Shown here piece by piece: positions 1 to 9,059 of a stretch of 64,000 nt of DNA. Position 1 is the first letter of the stretch, and every line of letters starts with the position of its first letter. Below the pieces are notes generated by a model, which worked only from the letters and a program-made list of their open reading frames with translations, had not been told where the DNA came from and did no database searches. Origin of the DNA: CAIQQQ01 sp037445025 (lineage in GTDB: Bacteria; Pseudomonadota; Alphaproteobacteria; Acetobacterales; Acetobacteraceae); NCBI GenBank assembly GCA_037445025.1, contig JBBILI010000010.1:62001-126000 (forward strand). The letters are read 5' to 3'. The position numbers were made by a program, and so were the translations under genes.

Positions 1-428
1 TGCACGGCGCCGACCGCCTTGATGACATGACCCGTGTCGGCCGCCAGCGCGTCGCGCACCGCCTGCATATCCACGCCACGGCGCCAGTCGGCCGCCACAG
101 TCTGCACCTTCACGCCCAGCGCCTCGGCCATCTGCGCCCAGCCCATCGAGAAATACCCGGTCTCGATGATCAGAATGGTGTCGCCGGGCGAGAGCACATT
201 GACCAGCGAGGCCTCCCAGGCACCATGGCCCGAGGCGGTGTAGAAGAACACGTGCTGCTCGGTCTTCAGCACCCGCTTGAGGCCGTCCATGCAGCGGTCG
301 TACATCTCCAGGAACGAGCCGGACATGAAATCGACGGTGCCCTGCGACACCGCGCGCAGGATGCTGTCGGGAATGTTGGTCGGGCCGGGATTGGCAAAGA
401 ACAGCCGGCCGCGCGCTGGTTTGGTCAC
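1..428 (-). CDS. Class V aminotransferase (alanine/serine-glyoxylate type), 3' part outside window
   Basis: The gene reads leftwards out of the window, so only about 142 N-terminal residues are visible. The start is a GTG at 428 with GGGAG upstream; the nearest upstream ATG is in another frame and stops at once. The visible part matches the fold-type I PLP aminotransferases of class V: LFFANPGPTNIP near residue 10 and FYTASGHGAWEASLVN near residue 73. The PLP lysine lies beyond the edge. Family members move the amino group of alanine or serine to glyoxylate; the exact substrate cannot be told here. Confidence 0.8.
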   Translation of the reverse strand, partial: MTKPARGRLFFANPGPTNIPDSILRAVSQGTVDFMSGSFLEMYDRCMDGLKRVLKTEQHVFFYTASGHGAWEASLVNVLSPGDTILIIETGYFSMGWAQMAEALGVKVQTVAADWRRGVDMQAVRDALAADTGHVIKAVGAV

Positions 429-576
429 GATTTCACTCCCTGCGACGTCATCTGAGGTCTGCGGCTAGATGAGGCCATGGCAGGAGCAAGCACAACCCCC
501 GCAGAACCGCGGGCTGGTCATTTCCCGGCGCACACGGCATGAGGTGGCACTGGTTCAGGATTGCAGGAGAGTTGCC

Positions 577-1329
577 ATGATCGTGCTCGTCACCGGCGCC
601 ACCGCGGGATTTGGCGTCGTCATCGCCCGGCGCTTTGCCGCGGACGGTCACCGCATCATCGCCGTCGGCCGCAGGGCGGACCGGCTGCAGGCGCTGGCGG
701 ACGAGCTGGGCAAGGACATGGTGCACAGCGTGGTGCTTGACGTGCGCGGTCGCGCAGCCGTCGCGGCAGCGATCGCAGCCCTGCCGCCGGACTGGGCCGA
801 GATCGACCTGCTGGTCAACAACGCCGGCCTCGCCGTGGGCACCGAGCCGGCCCAGTCCGCGGATCTCGATGGCTGGGAGACGATGGTGGACACCAACATC
901 AAGGGCCTGATGACCGTCACCCACGCTGTGCTGCCCGGCATGGTCGCGCGCAACCGCGGCCACGTGATCAACATCGGCTCGACGGCGGGCACCTATCCCT
1001 ATCCCGGCGGCAACGTGTACGGCGCGAGCAAGGCGTTCGTGCGCCAGTTCACGCTGAACCTGCGGGCGGATCTGCTGGGCACCGCGGTGCGGGTGACGGA
1101 TGTGTCCCCCGGCCTGGTCGGCGGCACCGAGTTCTCCGGCGTGCGCTTCCGCGGCGACGGAAGCAAGGCGGCGAAGGTCTACGAAGGCGCCAACGCGCTG
1201 ACGCCTGAGGATGTCGCCGAGGCGGTGCATTGGTGCGCCAGCCTGCCCGCGCGGGTGAACGTCAACGTGGTGGAGTTGATGCCGGTGACGCAGGCCTCCG
1301 GGCCGCTCGCGGTGTTCCGCACGCCGTAA
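577..1329 (+). CDS. ydfG: NADP-dependent 3-hydroxy acid dehydrogenase, YdfG-type SDR
   Basis: A 250-residue cytosolic short-chain dehydrogenase that closely follows E. coli YdfG along its whole length. YdfG oxidises L-allo-threonine, serine and 3-hydroxy acids and reduces malonic semialdehyde. Visible features are the cofactor motif TGATAGFG (6-13), NNAG (81-84), catalytic Ser135 in NIGSTAG, and Tyr148/Lys152 in YGASK. The ATG at 577 is chosen because AGGAGA lies just upstream and the family starts at MIVLVTGA; the open frame extends further 5' without support. It converges on the ArsC-like gene with 3 bp between the stop codons. Confidence 0.9.
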   Translation: MIVLVTGATAGFGVVIARRFAADGHRIIAVGRRADRLQALADELGKDMVHSVVLDVRGRAAVAAAIAALPPDWAEIDLLVNNAGLAVGTEPAQSADLDGWETMVDTNIKGLMTVTHAVLPGMVARNRGHVINIGSTAGTYPYPGGNVYGASKAFVRQFTLNLRADLLGTAVRVTDVSPGLVGGTEFSGVRFRGDGSKAAKVYEGANALTPEDVAEAVHWCASLPARVNVNVVELMPVTQASGPLAVFRTP

Positions 1330-1332
1330 CGG

Positions 1333-1680
1333 TCACGACAGACGTGCCGCAAACACCTCAGGCTTGAAGCCCACCGTCAGCGCCCCGTCGCGGTCCACCA
1401 CGGGTCGCCTGATCATCGACGGCTGCGCCATCATCAGCGCGATGGCACGGTCTTCGGTGAGCCCCTCGCGTTCGGCCTCGGGCAGCTTGCGGAACGTGGT
1501 GCCGCTGCGGTTCAACAGCGTCTCCCACCCCACCTGCCCCGCCCAACGCCGCAGCGTTCCGGCGTCGATGCCCTTGGCCTTATAGTCGTGGAAGTCATAT
1601 TCCACCCCGTGCTCCTCCAGCCAGGCGCGCGCCTTCTTCATCGTGTCGCACGCCTTGATGCCGAAAACTGTCACGCCCAT
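1333..1680 (-). CDS. ArsC/Spx-like thioredoxin-fold protein, YffB type
   Basis: A 115-residue protein of the ArsC/Spx family, matching the usual YffB length (about 118). The N-terminus VTVFGIKACDTMKKARAW carries the single conserved Cys at residue 11, and the C-terminal half has the family's RRPVVDRDG segment. YffB proteins are glutathione-dependent thiol reductases by structure; true arsenate reduction is not shown and no ars operon is nearby. The start at 1680 is preferred over the longer open frame because it gives the canonical N-terminus. Confidence 0.8.
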   Translation of the reverse strand: MGVTVFGIKACDTMKKARAWLEEHGVEYDFHDYKAKGIDAGTLRRWAGQVGWETLLNRSGTTFRKLPEAEREGLTEDRAIALMMAQPSMIRRPVVDRDGALTVGFKPEVFAARLS

Positions 1681-1763
1681 GCCGAAATCCCCCCGGTCAG
1701 CCGCCCGATATGGACGGGCCAGGCATCGCTCTGCAAGCTCGCGCGAAACAGGAGAACAGTCGC

Positions 1764-2465
1764 ATGGCAACGCCCACCTACAGGACCGCCCTCATCGTCG
1801 GCGCCGGCGCCGGACTCAGCGCCTCGCTCGCCCGTCTGCTGACCCGCGAGGGACTGAAAGTCGCGCTCGCCGCGCGTGACCCGGCCAAGCTCGCGGACCT
1901 CGCCGCCGAAACCGGTGCCGGCACCTATGCCTGCGAAGCGACCGACGAGGCGCAGGTCGAAACCCTGTTCCACGCCGTCACCGCCGATCTCGGCACACCG
2001 GATGTGGTGATCTACAACGCCTCCGCCCGCGCCCGTGGCCCGTTCGTCGATCTCGTGCCGGCCGAAGTCGCGCGCGCCATCTCGGTCAGCGCGTTCGGGG
2101 CCTTTCTGGTCGCCCAGCAGGCCGCGCGACGCATGCTGCCGCACGGCCATGGCGCGATCTTCTTCACCGGCGCCTCGGCCAGCGTGAAGGGCTACCCGCA
2201 GTCCGCCCCGTTCGCGATGGGCAAGTTCGCCCTGCGCGGCCTGGCGCAGAGCATGGCACGCGAGCTGCAGCCGCAGGGCATTCATGTCGCGCATTTCGTC
2301 ATCGATGGCGGCATCAGCAGTGCCACCCGCACCACCCCGCCGGACAAGCCGGACTCGCTGCTCGACCCCGACGCCATCGCCGAAAGCTACCTCTCGGTCC
2401 TGCGCCAGCCGTGCAACGCCTGGAGCTGGGAGCTCGAACTACGCCCCTGGGTCGAACGCTTCTGA
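1764..2465 (+). CDS. SDR-family protein with Phe in place of the catalytic Tyr
   Basis: A 233-residue Rossmann protein of the short-chain dehydrogenase family. The glycine-rich cofactor loop GAGAGLS is at 13-19 and YNAS (84-87) replaces the usual NNAG. The catalytic YxxxK motif reads FAMGK, with Phe150 and Lys154, so the tyrosine that acts as acid/base in classical SDRs is absent. It may be a divergent SDR with another mechanism or a non-enzymatic NAD(P) binder. The ATG at 1764 follows AGGAGAA. The gene stands alone, divergent from the ArsC-like gene and followed by repeat R3. Confidence 0.8.
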   Translation: MATPTYRTALIVGAGAGLSASLARLLTREGLKVALAARDPAKLADLAAETGAGTYACEATDEAQVETLFHAVTADLGTPDVVIYNASARARGPFVDLVPAEVARAISVSAFGAFLVAQQAARRMLPHGHGAIFFTGASASVKGYPQSAPFAMGKFALRGLAQSMARELQPQGIHVAHFVIDGGISSATRTTPPDKPDSLLDPDAIAESYLSVLRQPCNAWSWELELRPWVERF

Positions 2466-2608
2466 GTCTCTGCCTCTGAACGCGCCCGGAACGGCCATCT
2501 GACGCGCGTTTTCTCCGCTCCGGTGCTCACGGCCTTCAGGCCGCTCCGCTCCTGTGCTCGGAAACCCACGCCAGCTGACCATTCCGGACACGTTCAGAGA
2601 CAGAGACT
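2465..2608. repeat. R3 palindromic repeat, copy 1
   Basis: A 144-bp element that begins and ends with inverted copies of AGTCTCTG..CTCTGAACG followed by CCGGAA..GGCCATCTG, with a GC-rich centre containing GCTCCGGTGCTC-like repeats. A closely related copy lies at 13513-13654. It starts 1 bp before the SDR stop codon ends, so it may also act as a transcription terminator. No coding potential was seen. Confidence 0.75.
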
Positions 2609-2672
2609 GCCCTCTGGCGCCTCTGCCGGCACGGTGGCAGGCTCGCCGCCCTGTCGATCAGGAGAACCAGGC

Positions 2673-4106
2673 ATGCGCATCGCCTTCGGCGGCCTGCACA
2701 CGGAATGCAGCACCTTCAACCCGGTGCTGATGCAAACGCAGGATTTTCGCATTCTCCGGGGCGACGCGCTGACCGAGCATCCCGAGTTCGCGCCGCTGAA
2801 GGGATTCGACGCCACCTTCATCCCCCTCGTCCACGCCCGCGCCGTCCCAGGCGGGCCGATCGCACGCGCCACCTATGAGGCGCTGAAGACCGAGTTCCTC
2901 GACGGTCTCGCCGCGCTGCAGGATCTCGACGGCCTCTACCTCGCCATGCACGGCGCCGCCTTCGTCGAAGGCCTCACCGATGCCGAGGGTGACTGGATCG
3001 CCGCCGCCCGCGAGGTGGTCGGGCCGGACAGGCTGATCTCCGCCAGCTACGATCTGCACGGCAATGTCAGCCAGGCGATCATCGACCGGATCGACATGTT
3101 CACCGCCTACCGCACCGCGCCGCATATCGACGTGGAGGACACCAAATCCCGCGCCGTCGCCATGCTGCTCCGCGCCCTGCACGGCGGCGTGCGCCCGCGC
3201 GTCGGCTGGGCGCGGGTGCCGCTGCTGCTGACCGGTGAGAGCACCAGCACCGTCGATGAACCGGCCGCTTCGATCTATGCCCAGCTCGAAGCCATCTCCG
3301 CCCGGCCGGGAATCTGGGACGCCTCGCTGATGGTCGGCTACGCCTGGGCCGACGAGGCGCGCGCCACCGCCTGCGCCATCCTCACCGGCACCGATGCCGA
3401 CGCGGTGCTGCGCGAAGCCGCCTCCCTCGCCGATCAATACTGGCAGGCCCGCCACGACTTCCACTTCGGCGCCACCACCCTGCCGCTGTCCGACTGCCTC
3501 GACATCGCGGCGACCACCGCCACCGCCCCGCTGATCCTGGCCGATTCCGGCGACAACCCCACCGCCGGCGGAGTCGGCGACCGTGCCGAGGTGCTCGCTT
3601 CCCTGCTCGATCGCGGCTTTTCCGACGCGCTCGTCGCCGGCATCGCCGACCCGCCGGCGACCCACGCCTGTTACGAGGCGGGCCTCGGCGCCACACTCAC
3701 CCTCAGCATCGGCGCCGCCCTCGACCCCGCCGGCAGCACCCCGGTCACCGGCCCGGTCAAGGTGGTGTTCCTCGCCGAGACCGCCGACCCCGCCGAGCGC
3801 CAGGCCGTCGTCAGCCTCGCCGGCGTCACCGTGGTGCTGACCGCGCGCCGCCGCCCGTTCCATACGTTCCATGACTTCAACAGCCTTGGTCTTGATCCGA
3901 AATCCGTGCGGCTGCTCGCCGTGAAATCCGGCTATCTCTCGCCGGATCTCGCCCCCATCGCCAATCCCAATCTGATGGCGCTGACCCCGGGGGTGGTCGA
4001 CCAGCAGATCACCCGCACACAGCGCTTCCACATGCCCAGGCCCAGCTTCCCGTTCGACGGCGACTTCGCCTGGTCCGCTGCCCCCGTGCTGTCAGGCCGC
4101 GCGTGA
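2673..4106 (+). CDS. M81 family metallopeptidase (MlrC-like)
   Basis: A 477-residue protein of the M81/MlrC family, named for the microcystin-degradation enzyme MlrC but widespread in bacteria with unknown peptide substrates. Visible hallmarks are the N-terminus MRIAFGGLHTECSTFNP (His9, Glu11), the SASYDLHGN block near residue 125 and the DSGDNPTAGG block near residue 290, which carry family metal ligands. The ATG at 2673 follows AGGAGA. Its stop overlaps the start of cutC (GTGA), and cutC overlaps the next gene, so three genes form a tightly coupled operon. Confidence 0.85.
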   Translation: MRIAFGGLHTECSTFNPVLMQTQDFRILRGDALTEHPEFAPLKGFDATFIPLVHARAVPGGPIARATYEALKTEFLDGLAALQDLDGLYLAMHGAAFVEGLTDAEGDWIAAAREVVGPDRLISASYDLHGNVSQAIIDRIDMFTAYRTAPHIDVEDTKSRAVAMLLRALHGGVRPRVGWARVPLLLTGESTSTVDEPAASIYAQLEAISARPGIWDASLMVGYAWADEARATACAILTGTDADAVLREAASLADQYWQARHDFHFGATTLPLSDCLDIAATTATAPLILADSGDNPTAGGVGDRAEVLASLLDRGFSDALVAGIADPPATHACYEAGLGATLTLSIGAALDPAGSTPVTGPVKVVFLAETADPAERQAVVSLAGVTVVLTARRRPFHTFHDFNSLGLDPKSVRLLAVKSGYLSPDLAPIANPNLMALTPGVVDQQITRTQRFHMPRPSFPFDGDFAWSAAPVLSGRA

Positions 4107-4849
4107 GACGTCGTTTCGAGGTCTGCGTCGAAGGCATCGATGGTGCGATCGCCGCCGAACAGGGCGGCGCCGACCGGGCGGAGCTGTGCGCAAGCCTCAT
4201 CGAGGGCGGCCTCACCCCCGGCCTCGGCACCATCCGGGCGACGCTGGCGCGGGTCGGCCTTCCGCTGCATGTGATGGTGCGCCCGCGCGGCGGCGACTTT
4301 CTCTACACCGACACCGAGTTCGCCGGGATGCGCGAGGATGTGATGGCCATCCGCGACACCGGCGTCGCCGCCATCGTGTTCGGCTGCCTCACCGCAGACG
4401 GCGACATCGATGCCGCGCGCACGGCGGACCTGGTCCGCCTGGCGCGCCCGCTCAGCGTGACCGTCCACCGCGCCTTCGACATGGTGCGCAACGCCGATGC
4501 GGCGCTCGACACGCTGATCGCCTGCGGCGTCGACCGTGTGCTGACCAGCGGCCTGCAGCCGAGCGCCCTGGAAGGCGCCGCGATGCTGCGCCGCCTGCAC
4601 GCCCGCGCCGGCGGGCGCATCGTCGTGCTGGGCTGCGGCAGGCTGCGGCCCGAGACCGTCGCCGAAGCCGTGGCGCAGACCGGGCTCACCGAATACCACT
4701 TCTCCGCCCCCAGGCAGATCCCCAGCCGGATGGTCTATCGGAACCCCGCCATCGCCATGGGCGGCGATGATCCCGAGCGGGAATACCGCATCGGCGTGAC
4801 CGATCCGGACGCGGTGCGCGCCACCATCGCCGCGGCGCGCGGCGCATGA
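4103..4849 (+). CDS. cutC: CutC family protein
   Basis: A 248-residue TIM-barrel protein matching CutC end to end (FEVCVEGIDGAIAAEQGGAD at the start, MVRPRGGDFLYT near 55, TVHRAFDM near 120). CutC was first tied to copper homeostasis, but that role is disputed and a metal-dependent hydrolase activity is possible. It starts with GTG overlapping the stop of the M81 peptidase, and its stop overlaps the next ATG. Its place between a peptidase and an oxidoreductase fits a catabolic role better than copper handling. Confidence 0.88.
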   Translation: MRRRFEVCVEGIDGAIAAEQGGADRAELCASLIEGGLTPGLGTIRATLARVGLPLHVMVRPRGGDFLYTDTEFAGMREDVMAIRDTGVAAIVFGCLTADGDIDAARTADLVRLARPLSVTVHRAFDMVRNADAALDTLIACGVDRVLTSGLQPSALEGAAMLRRLHARAGGRIVVLGCGRLRPETVAEAVAQTGLTEYHFSAPRQIPSRMVYRNPAIAMGGDDPEREYRIGVTDPDAVRATIAAARGA

Positions 4850-5799
4850 GCGAACCCGTTCTGCGCTGGGGTTTTCTGGGTGCCTCCAGGATCGGCCGCA
4901 ATGCCCTCGCCCCTGCCGTGCGTCTGGCAGGGCACCGTCTGCTGGCGTGCGGGGCGCGCGACCTCACCCGCGCCGAAGCCTTCGGCGCCGAGCGCGCCTA
5001 TGGCAGCTATGACGCGGTGCTGGCGGACCAGGAGGTCGATGCCGTCTACATCGCCCTGCCCAACGATCTGCACCTGCCCTGGACCCTTCAGGCCCTGGCC
5101 GCCGGCAAGCACGTGCTGTGCGAAAAGCCGCTGGCGCTGACGGCCGAGGAGGTGCGGCGGATGCAGTCGGCCGAGCGCCGGTCCGGCCTGCTGGTGATGG
5201 AGGCGTTCTGCCATCGCTTCCACCCGCAGTTCGAACGTGCCCGCATCCTGCTGCAGGACGGCGCCATCGGCACACCGCTTTGCGCCCAGGCCCATTTCGT
5301 GGGCCGAATCGAAGATCCCCAGGATTTCCGCTGGGACCCCACCAAGGGCGGCGGTGCGCTGTACGATCTCGGCTGCTACGGCGTCAGCCTGCTGCGCGGC
5401 CTGATCGGGCGCGACCCGCAGGACGTCTCGGCCGTGCAGACGCTGCGCCATGGCGTCGATGCCCGGTTCACCAGCCAGCTCGATTTCGGCCGCGACCTCA
5501 CCGCGCAGATCTACTGCGCCTTTGACGGCGCCCGCCAGCAGGGGCTGCACATCATCGGCAGCACCGCCACCCTGACCTTCGACTGGCCGTTCTCCACCAA
5601 GAACCGCGAGACCACGCTGCGCTGGGGCGAGCAGGCGGAGCGCTTTGCACCCCTCGACCCCTATGCCCTGATGGTCAGCCAGTTCGCCCGCGCCACCGCC
5701 GGCGTGGAACCGCTTCGCTTCGGCCTGGACGACTCGCGCGCCCAGGCCCACGTGCTTGACGCGCTGTTCGCCGCCGTCAGCCGATCTCCGGCAGGCTGA
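4846..5799 (+). CDS. Gfo/Idh/MocA family oxidoreductase
   Basis: A 317-residue NAD(P)-dependent oxidoreductase with an N-terminal Rossmann fold (GFLGASRIGRNALAPAV near residue 5) and the family motif CEKPLAL near residue 86. Members oxidise or reduce sugars, inositols and related polyols; the substrate is not predictable here. It is the last gene of the M81-cutC operon, joined by an ATGA overlap. Its 3' end overlaps the convergent dimethylformamidase-like gene by 23 bp, so the two stop regions share sequence. Confidence 0.87.
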   Translation: MSEPVLRWGFLGASRIGRNALAPAVRLAGHRLLACGARDLTRAEAFGAERAYGSYDAVLADQEVDAVYIALPNDLHLPWTLQALAAGKHVLCEKPLALTAEEVRRMQSAERRSGLLVMEAFCHRFHPQFERARILLQDGAIGTPLCAQAHFVGRIEDPQDFRWDPTKGGGALYDLGCYGVSLLRGLIGRDPQDVSAVQTLRHGVDARFTSQLDFGRDLTAQIYCAFDGARQQGLHIIGSTATLTFDWPFSTKNRETTLRWGEQAERFAPLDPYALMVSQFARATAGVEPLRFGLDDSRAQAHVLDALFAAVSRSPAG

Positions 5800-7918
5800 A
5801 CGGCGCCGGATCGGCGAACCGCCGCACCACGTTGGCGGTCAGCCTTGACAGCAGTCTGTCCCCGCCCTCCGCCATCAGGCTGCCGGCAAAGGTCATCGAG
5901 CCCACCGAGAACACCGCTCCGCCGGACTCGGTTTCGAAGAAGGTCACATCCGCGCAGGACCAGTCCTCCTGCGGCAGCGGATGGCGGTGCGTCAGCATGT
6001 CCTCGTTCACCCAGGCGAAATCGGGGTGGATGACGATGCCTTTGGCCACCACCAGCGCATGCGGCGGCGTGCCGTATTTCGGGTTCACACTGTCGAGCTC
6101 GAACCCCACCGCGCCGCCGCCCATATAGCCCTCGCCGCCGAAACTCTGACCCGGCGCCACCTCCAGCCCCTCGGTCATGAACCCCACACGCGTGTCGGTG
6201 ATGCCGTCGATGAAGGCATAGGGAAAGCCGAGATGCCGCCCCTGGGTGGAGAAGCTGATGCCGACCAGCCTGTGGCTCGACCGCCCGATCCGCCGCCACA
6301 GCCCGCCATACCCGCCGCCGAAGGCGTGGTAGCTCTCGCCCGGCATCGTCTCCCAGGTGCGGATGCCGCCTTCGGCCCGGCGCACCTCCAGCGTGTCCGG
6401 CCGGTCGCTCGACGGCTCCGCCCGCCAGTAGAAACCGTTGCCGCCGAGATACATCAGCCGCCCGCCCTGGCCGAGATGGTCCTCGAAGGCCTGCATCATC
6501 CGCTCGGAATGATATTCCGGATGCTGGCCTGCGATCACCACGCGATACGGCGCGATGGCCGCCAGTCCTTCCGCGTGCAGGTCATGATCGGTGATCACGC
6601 CATGGCCCATGCCGATATGGCGCAGCCAGAGATCGAGATACTGATCCGCCACCCACCGCGCCGTGCCGGAGCCGCCGGGGGAAGGGTCCATCAGCGCGAA
6701 CTGCCGCGGCCTGGTGTCGAGCATCGGCCGGTGCTGCGTGACCAGCGACACGCCGGAGCCGTCACTGTGGTTGTTGTAGCAGGACAGGCCAAACTGTGGA
6801 TTGAGGTCCGGCGTCTCGGTCAGCGCGCCCCACGCGCGGGCTCGTTCGGCGATCTCCGCCCCGCGGCCGGCGCGGTTGAAGCAGCCATAGACCTGATAGG
6901 TGAAGGTCGGCACCAGCAGCACCACGTCGGACTGCGGCACGGCGGGGCGGACGACGAACGGGATATAGTCCTCGCCCAGTTCGTTGCTGATATGCGCCGC
7001 ATAGAACCCGCTTGGCCAGTCCGCCGGCACGGTGAGGCAGAAGCTTTCCGGCCAGAACAGCTTCCCCTGGTCGTCGTCATGGAAATGGATGGCGCCGTAC
7101 TGCGCAGGCGCGGTCTTCCAGTCATGCACCGCCCCGGTCCAGTTCGATCCGGTCATCGCCCGGGTGGGCAGGTTGACCAGCGTGGCGTGGGCGGCGTGCG
7201 GGCCGATATCGGTCGCGGTCTGCGTCTCGATGCCGATGGAGAAATCCCACAGCGCCACGACGCCGTCCGGCCCGGTGACGCCGGGCCGCTCGATCTTGCC
7301 GTTGAAATGCGCCTCGCCCCCTGACAGGGCGGCGATGACGATGTCAGCCTCGCCTTGCGGGCCTGGCGCGGCGGGAACGGTGCCCGTCGCGGCGTCGCCA
7401 AGTGGCGCGTGCGGGGTCTGTGTCACGATGAGCGTGCCGTCTGCGGCGAGTTCGGCCGCCACGTCGTACCAGCGGCGTTCCATCAGGCGGCGTGGCAGTT
7501 CCAGCTGCACCATCGGCCCATCGCCGGTCACGCGGGCCATCGTGCCGCCGTTCGGCCCGATGGCGAGCTTGAAGGTCCAGCGCCCGAGGCGCAGCCCGAT
7601 GATGCCCTGCAGGCCGCGTCGTGGCGTCGTCGGGCAGATCGTGGCGGACAGGCGCAGCCCGGCGCGCGCATCGACCGGCAGGGTCGCCCGGGCGGAGCTG
7701 CCGAGCGCGGCGTGGCGCTCACGGCCCTGATGCACGCCATCCAGCGGCGTCGCCAGCACGGTCTCGGCATAGCCCGGCCCATCCGGGTTCGGGTCGGCGC
7801 AGAGATGGCGCACGAAGCGCAGCGAAAACGGCCGATCGCCGACGCTCGACACCATGAACCCGATCGACCCGCCCTGCTTCGCGCTCCAGCGTTCGGCGTA
7901 TCCCGTGAGTGGATGCAT
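5777..7918 (-). CDS. N,N-dimethylformamidase large-subunit-like protein
   Basis: A 713-residue protein resembling the large (beta) subunit of N,N-dimethylformamidase, which hydrolyses dimethylformamide with an iron centre. The middle carries a lectin-like segment and the C-terminal ~400 residues are the characteristic region (FVVRPAVPQSDVVLLVPTFT, then YLDLWLRHIGMG, GHPEYHS-like GQHPEYHSE). No small-subunit gene is adjacent, so substrate assignment is uncertain and other amides are possible. The ATG at 7918 is chosen for GGGAGA upstream. The gene stands alone between two plus-strand Gfo/Idh genes. Confidence 0.75.
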   Translation of the reverse strand: MHPLTGYAERWSAKQGGSIGFMVSSVGDRPFSLRFVRHLCADPNPDGPGYAETVLATPLDGVHQGRERHAALGSSARATLPVDARAGLRLSATICPTTPRRGLQGIIGLRLGRWTFKLAIGPNGGTMARVTGDGPMVQLELPRRLMERRWYDVAAELAADGTLIVTQTPHAPLGDAATGTVPAAPGPQGEADIVIAALSGGEAHFNGKIERPGVTGPDGVVALWDFSIGIETQTATDIGPHAAHATLVNLPTRAMTGSNWTGAVHDWKTAPAQYGAIHFHDDDQGKLFWPESFCLTVPADWPSGFYAAHISNELGEDYIPFVVRPAVPQSDVVLLVPTFTYQVYGCFNRAGRGAEIAERARAWGALTETPDLNPQFGLSCYNNHSDGSGVSLVTQHRPMLDTRPRQFALMDPSPGGSGTARWVADQYLDLWLRHIGMGHGVITDHDLHAEGLAAIAPYRVVIAGQHPEYHSERMMQAFEDHLGQGGRLMYLGGNGFYWRAEPSSDRPDTLEVRRAEGGIRTWETMPGESYHAFGGGYGGLWRRIGRSSHRLVGISFSTQGRHLGFPYAFIDGITDTRVGFMTEGLEVAPGQSFGGEGYMGGGAVGFELDSVNPKYGTPPHALVVAKGIVIHPDFAWVNEDMLTHRHPLPQEDWSCADVTFFETESGGAVFSVGSMTFAGSLMAEGGDRLLSRLTANVVRRFADPAPFSLPEIG

Positions 7919-8021
7919 ACGGATCTCCCATGGCGTCGTGCCGCCCGATCGTGACTCCGCCTGAGGCTGGCGGCAACGCGCCCGACGATCAATACTTGCC
8001 GCGAACGGCGGGGGCGAAACC

Positions 8022-9059
8022 ATGGAACGCATCGGGCTCGGACTGATCGGCTGCGGCGGCATCGCCCGCTCGGCGCATCTGCCGGCGATGGCGCAGCTGC
8101 AGGACCGGGTGGTGCTGCTGGCCACCGCCGATATCGACGCACAGGCCGCAGCCCAGGCCGCCGAGGGCTGGGGTGCCACCTGGTCGACCGACTGGCGTGA
8201 CGTGCTGGCCCGGCCGGACATCGCGGCCGTAGTGATCGCCACGCCGGAATATCTGCATGCTGATCAGGTCGAGGCCGCTGCCGCCGCCGGCAAGCACGTG
8301 CTGTGCGAAAAGCCGATCGCGCCCTCGCTGGCCGAGGCCGACCGGATGATCGCCGCCTGCGCTGCCGCCGGGGTGAACCTGCTGGTGGGCCACAGCCGGC
8401 GCTTCACGCGGCGCTATCTGGAGGTGCGCGCGGCGCTGGATCGCGGCGAGATCGGCACGCTGCGCCTGTTCCGCGAGAACGAGCGGCGCTCGCGCGGCCG
8501 TCCGCAGGTGTGGTGGACGCCGGCACACTGGACCGGCAACCCGCAGATCAGCGGCGGCGCGCCGATGATGAACGCCATCCATGAAGCGGATCTGATGCGC
8601 TGGTTCGTGGGGCAGGAGGCGGAGCGCGTGGATGCGGAGATCAATGTCACCATCGACGGCAATGTCGGCGTGACCGATTTCATCAGCCTCACCGTGCGGT
8701 TCCACGGCGGGGCGATCGGCTCGGCCGAGGTGCTGAACTGTGCGCCGCCGGGCTATCCGGCGTTTCACCAGCTGGAGCTGTACGGCACGCAAGGCGCGAT
8801 CCGGGCGCGCGACCATGAGCTGACCGGGCTCACCCGGTTTGGCGATCACGGGGCGGATTTCCCGGCGCATTACCACATGCTGCTGCACAATCTGCCGGCC
8901 TATGCGCGCGAACTCGCCGAGCTGGTCGACGCCATCCGCAGCGACCGCAAGGTGTTCATGCCGCCCTCCGAGGCGCGGGCGGCGCTGGCGATCACCCTGG
9001 CCGCGGTGCGTTCGGCGCAGCTCAGGCGGACGGTTCACATGACGGAGCTGGCGGCATGA
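8022..9059 (+). CDS. Gfo/Idh/MocA family oxidoreductase
   Basis: A 345-residue member of the Gfo/Idh/MocA family. It has a complete N-terminal NAD(P) fold (GLIGCGGIARSAHLPAM) and the CEKPIAPS motif near residue 93, followed by the C-terminal dehydrogenase domain with NPQISGGAPMMNAIHEAD. It diverges from the dimethylformamidase-like gene across about 100 bp and overlaps the next gene by 4 bp (ATGA), which suggests co-translation of an enzyme pair. Confidence 0.87.
   Translation: MERIGLGLIGCGGIARSAHLPAMAQLQDRVVLLATADIDAQAAAQAAEGWGATWSTDWRDVLARPDIAAVVIATPEYLHADQVEAAAAAGKHVLCEKPIAPSLAEADRMIAACAAAGVNLLVGHSRRFTRRYLEVRAALDRGEIGTLRLFRENERRSRGRPQVWWTPAHWTGNPQISGGAPMMNAIHEADLMRWFVGQEAERVDAEINVTIDGNVGVTDFISLTVRFHGGAIGSAEVLNCAPPGYPAFHQLELYGTQGAIRARDHELTGLTRFGDHGADFPAHYHMLLHNLPAYARELAELVDAIRSDRKVFMPPSEARAALAITLAAVRSAQLRRTVHMTELAA

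Noticed and set aside
2658..4031. Long minus-strand open frame opposite the M81 peptidase gene, and similar long antisense frames elsewhere
   Set aside because: These are shadows caused by high GC at third positions. They have low-complexity Arg/Gly/Ala composition and no family features.
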